IMG/VR virus record: IMGVR_UViG_3300020448_000021
Location: 1-32,290 of that record
Reading direction: 5' to 3' (one strand)
Origin: a virus
DNA: 32,290 nt
Under the pieces are notes generated by a model. The model had not been told where the DNA came from and searched no databases. It saw only the letters and a program-made list of their open reading frames with translations. The position numbers were made by a program, and so were the translations under genes. Positions 8,189 through 14,858 of the stretch are shown here, one piece after another; position 1 is the first letter of the stretch; every line of letters starts with the position of its first letter.

Positions 8189-8427
8189 TGGATCAGTTAT
8201 CGCTATTTGAACACTTTATAAAAATACTTAAACAGAGACAGGAGGACGTTAAAGAATTAATGGCCAGAGGAGCTGTTGACAGTATGACTAAATACAATTA
8301 TATGTTAGGACAGATAAGAACCTATGAAGGTTTATTACAGGAAATATCCACCCTGCTAGATAAAAAGGAGCAAAATGAAAAAGGAACAGTCGTCAGTATC
8401 AAATCAAAAAGTGATACTACCAAATAA
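8188..8427 (+). CDS. Small helical protein (RQEDVKELMARGAVDSM type)
   Basis: 79 residues, coupled to the preceding gene by TAATG. Two helices (about 4-30 and 38-66) are separated by the GAVDSMTKYNYMLGQI region. Proteins of this length with an RQE-V-GAVD pattern accompany the GIGEHPQH protein in related phages, in my recollection. The pair may form one complex. The C-terminal 17 residues overlap the co-chaperonin start and are Lys/Ser-rich. No enzymatic motif. Confidence 0.7.
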   Translation: MDQLSLFEHFIKILKQRQEDVKELMARGAVDSMTKYNYMLGQIRTYEGLLQEISTLLDKKEQNEKGTVVSIKSKSDTTK

Positions 8428-8794
8428 AGAACTCGTTGGAGTTAAAAAAGAAATTAACGAATCATCAAAACTACCTAATCCAACAGGTTGGAGAATATTA
8501 GTTTTACCTTTTAAACAAAAAGAAAAAACTAAAGGTGGTTTAATATTAGCTGATGAAACAGTAGAACGATCACAAGTAGCATCGACTTGTGGTTTAGTCT
8601 TATCTATGGGCCCACACTGCTATGATAAAGAAAGATATCCAGAAGGTCCATGGTGTAAAAAAGGTGATTGGATTATCTTTGCAAGATACGCCGGATCACG
8701 AATTAAAATAGATGGGGGTGAGATAAGACTTCTCAATGATGATGAAGTTTTAGCGACCGTGGAAAACCCTGAAGATATATTCCACGAATTTTAA
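8375..8794 (+). CDS. GroES-like co-chaperonin
   Basis: 139 residues. From about residue 35 it follows the GroES (Cpn10) beta-barrel: PTGWRILVLPF as the first strand; a mobile loop at about 47-66 whose GGLIL matches the GG-IVL segment of GroES that contacts GroEL; then CGLVLSMGP, KKGDWIIFARYAG and EIRLLNDDEVLATVENPEDI, matching the barrel end and GroES C-terminus. An N-terminal extension of about 35 residues and an insertion at 80-96 (HCYDKERYPEGPW) are unusual for host GroES. Phages such as T4 (gp31) use such proteins to let host GroEL fold the capsid protein. The place before scaffold and capsid genes fits that role. AAGGAG lies four bases upstream of the start. It overlaps the preceding gene by 53 bp. 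Confidence 0.85.
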   Translation: MKKEQSSVSNQKVILPNKELVGVKKEINESSKLPNPTGWRILVLPFKQKEKTKGGLILADETVERSQVASTCGLVLSMGPHCYDKERYPEGPWCKKGDWIIFARYAGSRIKIDGGEIRLLNDDEVLATVENPEDIFHEF

Positions 8795-8811
8795 CATAGA
8801 GGAGAAAAACT

Positions 8812-9819
8812 ATGCAAGAAGAAGAAAAAACAGTTGATATAGATACATCAGGTCCTGATGTAGATGTGCAACTGCCACAAGAAGAGCCTAAGGAGGAAAC
8901 AAATGAAACAAACCTTAAAGACGGTGGTGTCGCCGTTGATACACCTAAGGAACCTGTTGAGCAGTCTGATGTTAAACCTGAAGAAGAGAAAACATCAGAG
9001 GACGTACAAGCAGTTACTGAAGATGCAGGTGATAAACGACAAGACAACCGTAAGGAAGTTGAAGAATATTCTGAGAGCGTTAAAAAAAGAATAGCTAAAC
9101 TTACCAAAAAAATGCGAGAAGCAGAAAGGCAAAGAGAAGAAGCTTTGCGTTATGCTGACAGCGTTAAAAAAGAAAGAGATGAGTTTAAGACTCAAGCTAA
9201 TACTTTGGACAAAGACTATACTACAGAAATGGAGAATAGAATCTCTGGACAATTAGCTGCTGCACAAGCTAAACTTACAGCTGCAAGACAAGCAGAAGAT
9301 CCAAAAGCTGAAACAGAAGCTTTAACAGCAATCTCACAACTAGGTTATGAACAAGGAAGACTAGCTGAACTTAAAACTCAAAATGAAATGAGAGAAAAGG
9401 CAGCTAAAGAAGAAATAGTTCAGCAACCTGCAACACAACAACAACCAACGCAGGCACCCGATCCAAAGGCTGCCGCATGGGCAGAAAAGAATGAATGGTT
9501 TGGAACAGATTCAGCCATGACTTATACTGCCTTTGATCTTCACAGGAAAATCACAGAGGAAGAGGGTATTGATCCTAAATCCGATGAATATTATGAGGAA
9601 ATAGATAAAAGAATTAGACTTGAATTTCCGCATAAATTTGATAAACCTGTAAACAAACCAGTTAGTAAACCTACACAAACTGTTGCCTCTGCAACGCGTA
9701 GTGCAAAGACTAACGCTAAAACAGTGAGACTCACATCTTCTCAAGTCGCAATAGCGAGAAAATTAGGTGTGCCACTAGAAGAATATGCGAAACAACTTAT
9801 GAACACGAAGGAGGGATAA
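8812..9819 (+). CDS. Capsid scaffolding protein
   Basis: 335 residues. An acidic disordered N-terminus (1-85) leads to a long charged helical region likely to form a coiled coil (about 86-215), a Gln/Pro-rich linker (THQ-type, about 205-220), a small domain with WFGTDSAMTYTAFDLH, and a Lys-rich C-terminus with QVAIARKLGVPLEEYAKQL. Acidic coiled coil plus a basic helical end, directly before the capsid genes, is the usual plan of scaffolding proteins, whose basic C-terminus contacts the capsid protein. GAGGAG precedes the start. No protease is encoded nearby, so the scaffold may exit intact, as in P22. Confidence 0.82.
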   Translation: MQEEEKTVDIDTSGPDVDVQLPQEEPKEETNETNLKDGGVAVDTPKEPVEQSDVKPEEEKTSEDVQAVTEDAGDKRQDNRKEVEEYSESVKKRIAKLTKKMREAERQREEALRYADSVKKERDEFKTQANTLDKDYTTEMENRISGQLAAAQAKLTAARQAEDPKAETEALTAISQLGYEQGRLAELKTQNEMREKAAKEEIVQQPATQQQPTQAPDPKAAAWAEKNEWFGTDSAMTYTAFDLHRKITEEEGIDPKSDEYYEEIDKRIRLEFPHKFDKPVNKPVSKPTQTVASATRSAKTNAKTVRLTSSQVAIARKLGVPLEEYAKQLMNTKEG

Positions 9820-9823
9820 GCAT

Positions 9824-10318
9824 ATGGAAAATAAAGACCAAACTCGTGCGAGCCAAACAAATAAAAGTGATTCAACAAAAGTTGAAACACGAGCTGCAGA
9901 AGTAAAACCTGTAGAACAAAAAAAGGTTTGGACTCCACCATCGTACTTAGATACGCCCAACGCGCCAAATGGATTTAGACACAGATGGGTCAGGACAGAA
10001 ATCCTAGGGTTCGTAGACACTAAAAACATACAAGGACGCTTAAGATCCGGGTATGAACTAGTTAGAGCTGACGAATTTCCCGAAGAGGACTATCCCGCAA
10101 TCGCAGATGGCAAATACGCAGGGGTGATCGGGCACGGAGGCCTTGTGCTGACAAGGGTACCAGAGGAGATCGCGCGGCAAAGAAGTGATTACTACGCTGA
10201 TCAAGCTAGAGATCAACAAGCTGCAATAGATGCCGATCTTGCAAAGGAACAGCATAACAGTATGCCTATCACAGTAGATAGGGATACTCGTGTAACCTTC
10301 GGTGGCAAGAAACGTTAA
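9824..10318 (+). CDS. Conserved pre-capsid protein of unknown function
   Basis: 164 residues. A polar N-terminal tail (1-40) is followed by TPNAPNGFRHRWVRTEILGF, a segment with SGYELVRADEFPEEDYP, then KYAGVIGHGGLVLTRVPEE, a helix, and a C-terminal SMPITVDRDTRVTFGGKKR. This pattern is conserved in marine phages between the scaffold and capsid genes, as I recall it. It may be a head protein or assembly factor; no function is established that I know. AAGGAGGG lies about nine bases before the ATG. The gene has more C and G than its neighbours over 10000-10170, which I note without interpretation. Confidence 0.74.
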   Translation: MENKDQTRASQTNKSDSTKVETRAAEVKPVEQKKVWTPPSYLDTPNAPNGFRHRWVRTEILGFVDTKNIQGRLRSGYELVRADEFPEEDYPAIADGKYAGVIGHGGLVLTRVPEEIARQRSDYYADQARDQQAAIDADLAKEQHNSMPITVDRDTRVTFGGKKR

Positions 10319-10357
10319 GAATTTTTTAACAATTCAAACCAGCGAATAAACTAAACC

Positions 10358-10384
10358 GTACTGGAGGCCCTTCGGGGCAGGTAC
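10358..10384 (+). promoter_or_regulatory. TTCG tetraloop hairpin in the leader of the decoration-like gene
   Basis: GCCC-TTCG-GGGC (10367-10378) forms a stable tetraloop hairpin, flanked by GTAC on both sides (10358-10361 and 10381-10384) that can extend the stem across a small internal loop. No T tract follows, so it is a poor terminator. The ribosome binding site AAGGAG (10389-10394) begins four bases after it. It may protect the 5' end of a processed or newly started mRNA, or mark an RNA cleavage point. Confidence 0.5.
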
Positions 10385-10402
10385 ATATAAGGAGAAACGA
10401 CT

Positions 10403-10975
10403 ATGGCTAACGCGTCAACAACCGGGTTTGGATTCAGACCCATTAAAATGGTTGGTCAAAACATCGATAATGCTGGTTTAAGTGAATACAAGATCGCAGC
10501 TTCTTCTGCTTTAATTTCGCACGGAGCAATGGTGCAATTAACAGCTAATGGAGTTGTTCTTGAGTCATCTAACACAGGGGCTAATAACCTCGGTGTATTA
10601 AACGGCATATTTTTCACAGATGCTGACACCAACAAACCAACGTTTGCAAATTTCTCAAAAGCAAGTAACACTGCTACTGATATAGTTGCATTCGTAAATG
10701 ATGACCCTAGACAGATGTATGAAATCATGTCTGCAGATACAGCGTTCAACCAAAATGAAGTTGGGCATTGTGCTGACCAGGTCCAAGCTGATGGTGTAAC
10801 TCCGTTGTTTGTATCGAGATCAAAAATCTCAGCAACAACAAGTGCTTCATCAACTCAATTAAAAATCCTAGGGGTTTCTAGAGATCCTGATCATTCTGAT
10901 ACTAGCGCTGAGGGCTTTGCTCTTAGAGTTATGATCAATGAACATGTCTTAGGAAACAACGTGGATGGTATCTAA
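10403..10975 (+). CDS. Probable capsid decoration/head protein
   Basis: 190 residues. It begins NASTTGFGFRPIKMVGQNID and contains beta-rich segments with NGIFFTDADTNKP and DIVAFVNDDPRQMYEIM, and ends with LRVMINEHVLG. Proteins of this type lie directly before the capsid gene in many marine phages. The small beta fold, strong leader (AAGGAG and an upstream hairpin) and position suggest an abundant head decoration or cementing protein. That function is inferred; it could also be a minor head protein. A 16-base gap with TAAGGAG separates it from the capsid gene. Confidence 0.75.
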   Translation: MANASTTGFGFRPIKMVGQNIDNAGLSEYKIAASSALISHGAMVQLTANGVVLESSNTGANNLGVLNGIFFTDADTNKPTFANFSKASNTATDIVAFVNDDPRQMYEIMSADTAFNQNEVGHCADQVQADGVTPLFVSRSKISATTSASSTQLKILGVSRDPDHSDTSAEGFALRVMINEHVLGNNVDGI

Positions 10976-10991
10976 TAAGGAGTAATAAACT

Positions 10992-11894
10992 ATGGCGATA
11001 TCACGTAATCAACTAGTCAAAGAACTAGAGCCAGGTTTGAACGCCTTGTTCGGCCTGGAGTATAAATCGTATGACCAAGAGCATGCGGAAATATACACAA
11101 CTGAGTCATCTGACAGAGCTTTTGAAGAAGAAGTAATGTTATCAGGATTCGGTCAAGCTAAAGTAAAACCAGAAGGTTCTGGAGTAGAGTTTGATAGAGC
11201 TCAAGAAACTTTCACAGCAAGATACACTCATGAGACAATCTCTCTAGGGTTTGCTATCACTGAGGAAGCGATTGAGGATAACTTATACGACAGACTTGCT
11301 TCTAGATATACAAAAGCATTGGCAAGATCTATGGCTCAAACAAAACAAATCAAAGCTGCTTCTCCATTGAACAATGGATTTGGAACTTTTAAAGCAGGTG
11401 ATGGCAAAGAATTATTTGCTACTGATCACCCAACTGTTTCAGGTACGTTTTCAAATGAGCTAGCAACTCCAGCAGATTTAAACGAAACTTCATTAGAGCA
11501 GGCAATGATCGACATTGCAGGTTTAACTGATGAAAGAGGTTTAAAAATCGCTGCGAGAGCAACAAAGATGATTATTCCATCAGCGTTACAATTCACAGCA
11601 GAGAGATTAATGAAATCTCAGCAAAGAGTTGGAACTTCTGATAATGACATCAATGCATTAGCGAGCATGGGAATGGTTCCAGGTGGTTATTCAATCAACC
11701 ACTTCTTAACTGATCCAGATGCTTTCTTCTTGATCACTGATGTTCCTAACGGAATGAAACATCTTGAAAGAGCTCCATTGACTACAAAAATGGAAGGTGA
11801 TTTTGATACTGGTAATGTAAGATACAAAGCTAGAGAAAGATACGTATTTGGCGTATCAGACCCTAGAGGTATTTTTGGTTCACCAGGAGCGTAA
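10992..11894 (+). CDS. Major capsid protein (Mu gpT-like, HK97 fold)
   Basis: 300 residues. The N-terminal region has NQLVKELEPGLNALFG. Features shared with Mu gpT-type head proteins follow: ETISLGFAITEEAIEDNLYD at about 80, a helix with YTKALARSMAQTKQ, the LFATDHPT segment at about 140, ERGLKIAARATKMIIPSALQ at about 181, and a C-terminal domain with FLITDVPNG and VRYKARERYVFGVSDPRG. The gene follows the scaffold and decoration genes, has AAGGAG in its leader, and ends before a strong hairpin terminator, as expected for the most abundant virion protein. There is no long N-terminal delta domain, consistent with the separate scaffold gene. Confidence 0.9.
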   Translation: MAISRNQLVKELEPGLNALFGLEYKSYDQEHAEIYTTESSDRAFEEEVMLSGFGQAKVKPEGSGVEFDRAQETFTARYTHETISLGFAITEEAIEDNLYDRLASRYTKALARSMAQTKQIKAASPLNNGFGTFKAGDGKELFATDHPTVSGTFSNELATPADLNETSLEQAMIDIAGLTDERGLKIAARATKMIIPSALQFTAERLMKSQQRVGTSDNDINALASMGMVPGGYSINHFLTDPDAFFLITDVPNGMKHLERAPLTTKMEGDFDTGNVRYKARERYVFGVSDPRGIFGSPGA

Positions 11895-11904
11895 TCAATA
11901 ATTT

Positions 11905-11933
11905 TGAGGCGGGACACAATCCCGCCTCATTTA
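11905..11933 (+). terminator. Hairpin terminator after the capsid gene
   Basis: A perfect 10 bp stem (TGAGGCGGGA with TCCCGCCTCA) with loop CACAA is followed by a short T run (TTT at 11930-11932). It starts 10 bases after the capsid stop codon. The stem is far richer in G and C than the surrounding sequence. The T run is short, so termination may be partial, letting some transcription continue into the connector genes. Confidence 0.75.
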
Positions 11934-11950
11934 AAGAATAGAAAGAAAAA

Positions 11951-12229
11951 ATGCACCCTAAACAATTCAGAGTTCAAATATCAGCATATAATTATTATGT
12001 TGATTTTATAATTGAATGTATTGAATCTCCATTAGACATCGAAAATGCCATAGTTGACAAGCTAGGAAAAGGTGATATAAAATGGGAGTATCTTGGAGAA
12101 ATGCATGATCCAAGGGTAAACCGAATAACCTATGAGGAGGTTATTAATGGAGGTGATAATGCAACATCTGGAAAACCTATACTCTCAAAAGAGAGTTCTG
12201 GATCTAGAATGGGAGCAAGAGCATCTTAA
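11951..12229 (+). CDS. Small protein of unknown function
   Basis: 92 residues. The first 65 are plausible protein (KQFRVQISAYNYYVDFIIEC, then a helix with DIENAIVDKLG and DIKWEYLGEM), compatible with a small alpha/beta fold. The last 25 (NGGDNATSGKPILSKESSGS and on) lie in the overlap with the next gene and look unconstrained, so they may be a read-through tail rather than a conserved part. The start follows AGAAAGAAAAA, a weak binding site, 18 bases after the terminator. Function unknown. Confidence 0.6.
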   Translation: MHPKQFRVQISAYNYYVDFIIECIESPLDIENAIVDKLGKGDIKWEYLGEMHDPRVNRITYEEVINGGDNATSGKPILSKESSGSRMGARAS

Positions 12230-12374
12230 AGAGGGTAGATATACTCTTAACATGGTTAAAATTGACAGAAAAGTCAAAGAAGTTCTTAGCCATATAAGAT
12301 CAGCTGAGGCTAAAAAAGCTCATCTACAAAATAAAATAGATGCAGCAGCTCCTCAAGTTTCAGTAGCTACTTAA
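12159..12374 (+). CDS. Small helical protein (ENLYSQKRVLDLEWEQEH type)
   Basis: 71 residues from the ATG at 12159. Two in-frame upstream ATGs exist (12147 and 12132). The 12159 start has GGAGGTGAT, a nine-base match to the 16S rRNA 3' end, with GGAGG five bases upstream, whereas 12147 has AGGAGGT. The protein is an alpha-helical hairpin: LENLYSQKRVLDLEWEQEHL, a turn with EGRYTLNMVKIDRKV, then a second helix. It overlaps the preceding gene by about 70 bp. Function unknown. Confidence 0.66.
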   Translation: MQHLENLYSQKRVLDLEWEQEHLKEGRYTLNMVKIDRKVKEVLSHIRSAEAKKAHLQNKIDAAAPQVSVAT

Positions 12375-12535
12375 TAAAAAGCTACATCGTTGGAAAAATC
12401 CAATCCACATTACAGGCCCTCTTGCGCTCTATTCAAATCTAATATATAAAATAATAACTATACAATTAATAAAGAATACTGACGAGTATAGTCGATGGCC
12501 TAAAGACAGTATTCGTAATTTAGGAGGATATAATC
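12375..12535 (+). promoter_or_regulatory. Structured non-coding leader before the 12536 gene
   Basis: This 161-base gap is one of the longest without a gene. It holds TTGGA-AAAA-TCCAA (12390-12403) and a set of mutually exclusive pairings. ACTATAC (12457-12463) can pair with GTATAGT (12486-12492). GAATACTG (12474-12481) can pair with CAGTATTC (12507-12514). ATACT (12476-12480) can instead pair with AGTAT (12485-12489). The last arm ends eight bases before the AGGAGG binding site (12522-12527). A promoter or an RNA switch is possible; I cannot identify a clear -35/-10 pair. Confidence 0.4.
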
Positions 12536-12997
12536 ATGGCAAGATCAACGTTTCAAGGTATCGTTAGAACAAACGGCGGTGCTAGAAAAGGAGAGTCAAC
12601 TCCAGGAGTAGTAGCTATTTCTGAAGTTGTTGCATTTAACCCAGTCGGCGCAGGTGCAGCTAATGTAAAAGTTGGAACTTCACACACAACAGGAGAAAAC
12701 TTTATATTACCTGACAATGCAGTACCAATTTCATTTTTAACAATTGGTGGAGCAACAGGTGGTACTAACCCAACTGTTGATATAGGAACAGCTGCTGACC
12801 CGGATGGTTTTTTTAATGAAGTCGATGCAGATACTAAAGGATCTTTAGTAGGAGCTGCTGGTGCATTAGTTGTTGGAGCAGGTATTTCTGGTCCAGTTCA
12901 AGTAACTGCAAACCAAGGTTCTTCTGCTGCAACCGGTGGAACTACTGTTGGTGTATTTACATACACAATAGCTGACGACGGTTCAGAGAGTAATTAA
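12536..12997 (+). CDS. Probable beta-rich virion decoration protein
   Basis: 153 residues, poor in charge and rich in Gly, Ala, Thr and Val, with alternating beta strands. It contains FQGIVRTNGGARKGE at the start and TIGGATGGTNPTVDIGTAAD in the middle, followed by a region with GPVQVTANQG. This resembles phage head-surface or fibre-like proteins that begin STF-G and carry a VSVGT-like strand, but I cannot assign a family firmly. AGGAGG lies eight bases before the start. Its own leader and a following hairpin suggest separately controlled, abundant expression. Confidence 0.7.
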   Translation: MARSTFQGIVRTNGGARKGESTPGVVAISEVVAFNPVGAGAANVKVGTSHTTGENFILPDNAVPISFLTIGGATGGTNPTVDIGTAADPDGFFNEVDADTKGSLVGAAGALVVGAGISGPVQVTANQGSSAATGGTTVGVFTYTIADDGSESN

Positions 12998-12999
12998 TT

Positions 13000-13032
13000 A
13001 ATTTAGTGTGGGGCTTCGGCCCCACGTAAATT
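13000..13032 (+). terminator. TTCG hairpin after the 12536 gene (terminator or mRNA stabiliser)
   Basis: GTGGGGC-TTCG-GCCCCAC (13008-13025) is a perfect 7 bp stem with a stable tetraloop. AATTTA (13000-13005) and TAAATT (13027-13032) extend it across a small internal loop. Only three T residues follow, and the ribosome binding site AAGGAG of the next gene (13034-13039) begins directly after the stem. It may be a weak terminator, a 3' stabiliser, or a translation control element for the next gene. Confidence 0.55.
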
Positions 13033-13045
13033 TAAGGAGAATAAT

Positions 13046-13360
13046 ATGGCAGGCGGTGGATCGTTTGTAAGTGATCAAAAGTTTACTACACTAACAGCAG
13101 ATGGTAATTTTAAAACTATCACTGGTGGAAGTACAAACTTAGGACCATGTCGAGTAACTTACATACAAGCACATAGTGGAACAAACTGTTTAGTAAAACT
13201 ACATGATGGAACCGGAACAGGTGGTCCTGTAGAATTTCAAGCTAAGTTTAGTTCAGAAGGATTAGATATAATGATCCCAGGTTCTGGTATAAGATTTAAA
13301 ACAGGAGTCTATTTAGATTTAACTACTACAGACTCCGTAACAATAGGATACACTGGATAA
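13046..13360 (+). CDS. Small beta-rich virion protein, first of a pair
   Basis: 104 residues with AAGGAG upstream. The protein is all beta by appearance: GPCRVTYIQAHSGTNCLVKL, then HDGTGTGGPVEFQ, then IMIPGSGIRFKTGVYLDL, ending VTIGYTG. The order of a strand, an L-x-DG turn, a Phe-Gln strand, a G-I-x-F strand and a final V-T-V strand is repeated in the next gene, so the two are probably diverged duplicates. The fold is typical of small phage decoration or connector proteins. The stop overlaps the next start (TAATG). Confidence 0.7.
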   Translation: MAGGGSFVSDQKFTTLTADGNFKTITGGSTNLGPCRVTYIQAHSGTNCLVKLHDGTGTGGPVEFQAKFSSEGLDIMIPGSGIRFKTGVYLDLTTTDSVTIGYTG

Positions 13361-13629
13361 TGAAAAGTGATGTAAAAGCAGTTAGAAAAAATTCAACAGG
13401 TTCTGTATTTGCAGGAAGAACTAGATTAAGAGGAATTATTTTAGCCTCATCTGGTTCTGCAGGTTCAGTTACTTTACAAGACGGAAATTCAGTAACTCAG
13501 TTTCAAGTGGATGTTCCAGCAGGTGATGTATTTGCATACAATCTTGCAGAAGATGGAATTGTATTTGAAGGTGGAATGACTGTTTCTGCTTTATCAAATG
13601 CTACTGTAACTGTTATTATTGATAAGTAG
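13360..13629 (+). CDS. Small beta-rich virion protein, second of a pair
   Basis: 89 residues, coupled to the preceding gene by TAATG. It contains RTRLRGIILASSGSAGSVTL, QDGNSVTQFQVDVPAGDV, DGIVFEGGMTVSAL and ends VTVIIDK. The order of elements matches the preceding protein (an L-x-DG turn, a Phe-Gln strand, a G-I-x-F strand, a final beta strand), although identity is low. This family is common in phage head-tail regions without a firm function. It ends eight bases before the connector gene, whose binding site AGGAGG overlaps the stop. Confidence 0.72.
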   Translation: MKSDVKAVRKNSTGSVFAGRTRLRGIILASSGSAGSVTLQDGNSVTQFQVDVPAGDVFAYNLAEDGIVFEGGMTVSALSNATVTVIIDK

Positions 13630-13637
13630 GAGGTTAA

Positions 13638-14369
13638 ATGGCTAATACTACCTCTGGAACATATGTTTTTGAGAAAGACTTTTCTATTGATGAGATAATA
13701 GAAGAAGCATTTCAAAGAATGGGTATCCAAAATGTAACTGGATACCAACTTAAAACTTCAAGAAGAACATTAGATATAATGTTTCAAGAGTGGGCAAACC
13801 GTGGTTTGCATTACTGGGAAGTTCAAAATAATAATATAACTTTAGCTGATGGAACTTCTGTTTATACAATGTTTAGAGCACCTGGAGATGGTACATCTAG
13901 TGCAACAGCAGTTTATGGTGTAGACGATGTATTAGAAGTTAGTTACAGAGATGCAAATAATATAGATGTTCCTCTAACAAAAATTAATAGATCACAATAT
14001 CAAGCATTATCTAATAAAGCATCTAAAGGACAACCCTCACAATATTTTGTACAAAGATTTATAGATAGAGTTACAATAACTTTATATTTAACACCTGGTG
14101 CTACAGAGTCAGGAAATAAAATTAATTATTATTACGTAAGAAGAATACAAGATGCAGGAGCATACACTAATGCAACTGATGTTCCATACAGATTTGTACC
14201 TTGTATGGTGTCAGGATTAAGTTTTTATCTTTCTCAAAAGTATGCACCAAGAAGAACTCAAGAGTTTAAATTATACTATGAAGATGAATTAAATAGAGCT
14301 TTGAGAGAAGATGGTTCTTCATCAAGTACGTTTATCACACCTAACTCTTATTTTTCGGAGACTAGTTAA
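13638..14369 (+). CDS. Head-tail connector (P22 gp4-like tail accessory factor)
   Basis: 243 residues. The N-terminal helical part has FSIDEIIEEAFQRMGIQNVT and RRTLDIMFQEWANRGLHYWE, typical of gp4-like adaptors that bind under the portal ring. A beta domain follows, with GVDDVLEVSYRDANNIDVPL. Then come an insertion with QPSQYFVQRF, the segment NYYYVRRIQDAG, and a C-terminal helix region (PYRFVPCMVSGLSFYLSQKY) ending in a helix and a polar tail. P22 gp4 is the first protein added after packaging to hold the DNA. AGGAGG lies upstream, and the stop overlaps the next gene (TAATG). Confidence 0.8.
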   Translation: MANTTSGTYVFEKDFSIDEIIEEAFQRMGIQNVTGYQLKTSRRTLDIMFQEWANRGLHYWEVQNNNITLADGTSVYTMFRAPGDGTSSATAVYGVDDVLEVSYRDANNIDVPLTKINRSQYQALSNKASKGQPSQYFVQRFIDRVTITLYLTPGATESGNKINYYYVRRIQDAGAYTNATDVPYRFVPCMVSGLSFYLSQKYAPRRTQEFKLYYEDELNRALREDGSSSSTFITPNSYFSETS

Positions 14370-14857
14370 TGGCAATTGGTAAACACGCAAAATTTATTTC
14401 AGATAGATCTGGTCTAGAGTTTCCATATAGCGAAATGGTTATAGAGTGGAATGGATCAAGAGTGCATATATCAGAGTTTGAAAAAAAACACCCACAACTA
14501 GAGCCAAAAAGATTTATGGCAGAACCACAAGGTTTACGTAATGCACGACCTGATAGAGTTGAGCCAGCTGTTGCAAGATTATTAGGATCTAATCCTTTTT
14601 CAATAACTAGTGGATCTACAACTATAACTGTTACAGAAGTAAATCATGGTAGATCAACTAATGATACAGTTAGATTTAGAAATGTAGAGGGATCTCCGGG
14701 AGGAGTAGCAGACTCTGCATATAACGCAGACGCAGGTTTTTCAATAACTGTTACTACTACAGACAACTATACATTTACATTAGGATCAACTCCTAATATA
14801 ACAGAGCAAGCAGGAGGAATGACGGTTACAGCAGGGCCTGTAACTCTAACACCATAG
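14369..14857 (+). CDS. Virion protein with shared beta module
   Basis: 162 residues. The N-terminal 70 (GKHAKFISDRSGLEFPYSEM, then VIEWNGSRVHISEFEKKHPQ, then NARPDRVEP) match a short conserved phage domain I have seen in marine podoviruses without an assigned function. Residues 75-155 form a separate beta module with the motif VNHGRSTNDTVRFRNV. The same kind of module (AHGLSVGDIVQLDSV) is inserted in the nozzle-type protein at 26854, so the two proteins share a domain. The gene lies between two connector genes and is probably part of the neck. It is coupled to the preceding gene by TAATG. Confidence 0.72.
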   Translation: MAIGKHAKFISDRSGLEFPYSEMVIEWNGSRVHISEFEKKHPQLEPKRFMAEPQGLRNARPDRVEPAVARLLGSNPFSITSGSTTITVTEVNHGRSTNDTVRFRNVEGSPGGVADSAYNADAGFSITVTTTDNYTFTLGSTPNITEQAGGMTVTAGPVTLTP

Positions 14858-14858
14858 T

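Noticed and set aside
10319-10402. Leader before the decoration-like gene as a riboswitch
   Set aside because: Only one small hairpin is seen, and no known ligand-binding core can be recognised in 84 bases.
12529-12534. TATAAT as a -10 promoter box before the 12536 gene
   Set aside because: It lies between the ribosome binding site and the start codon, so transcripts from it would lack the binding site; the match is likely chance in AT-rich DNA.
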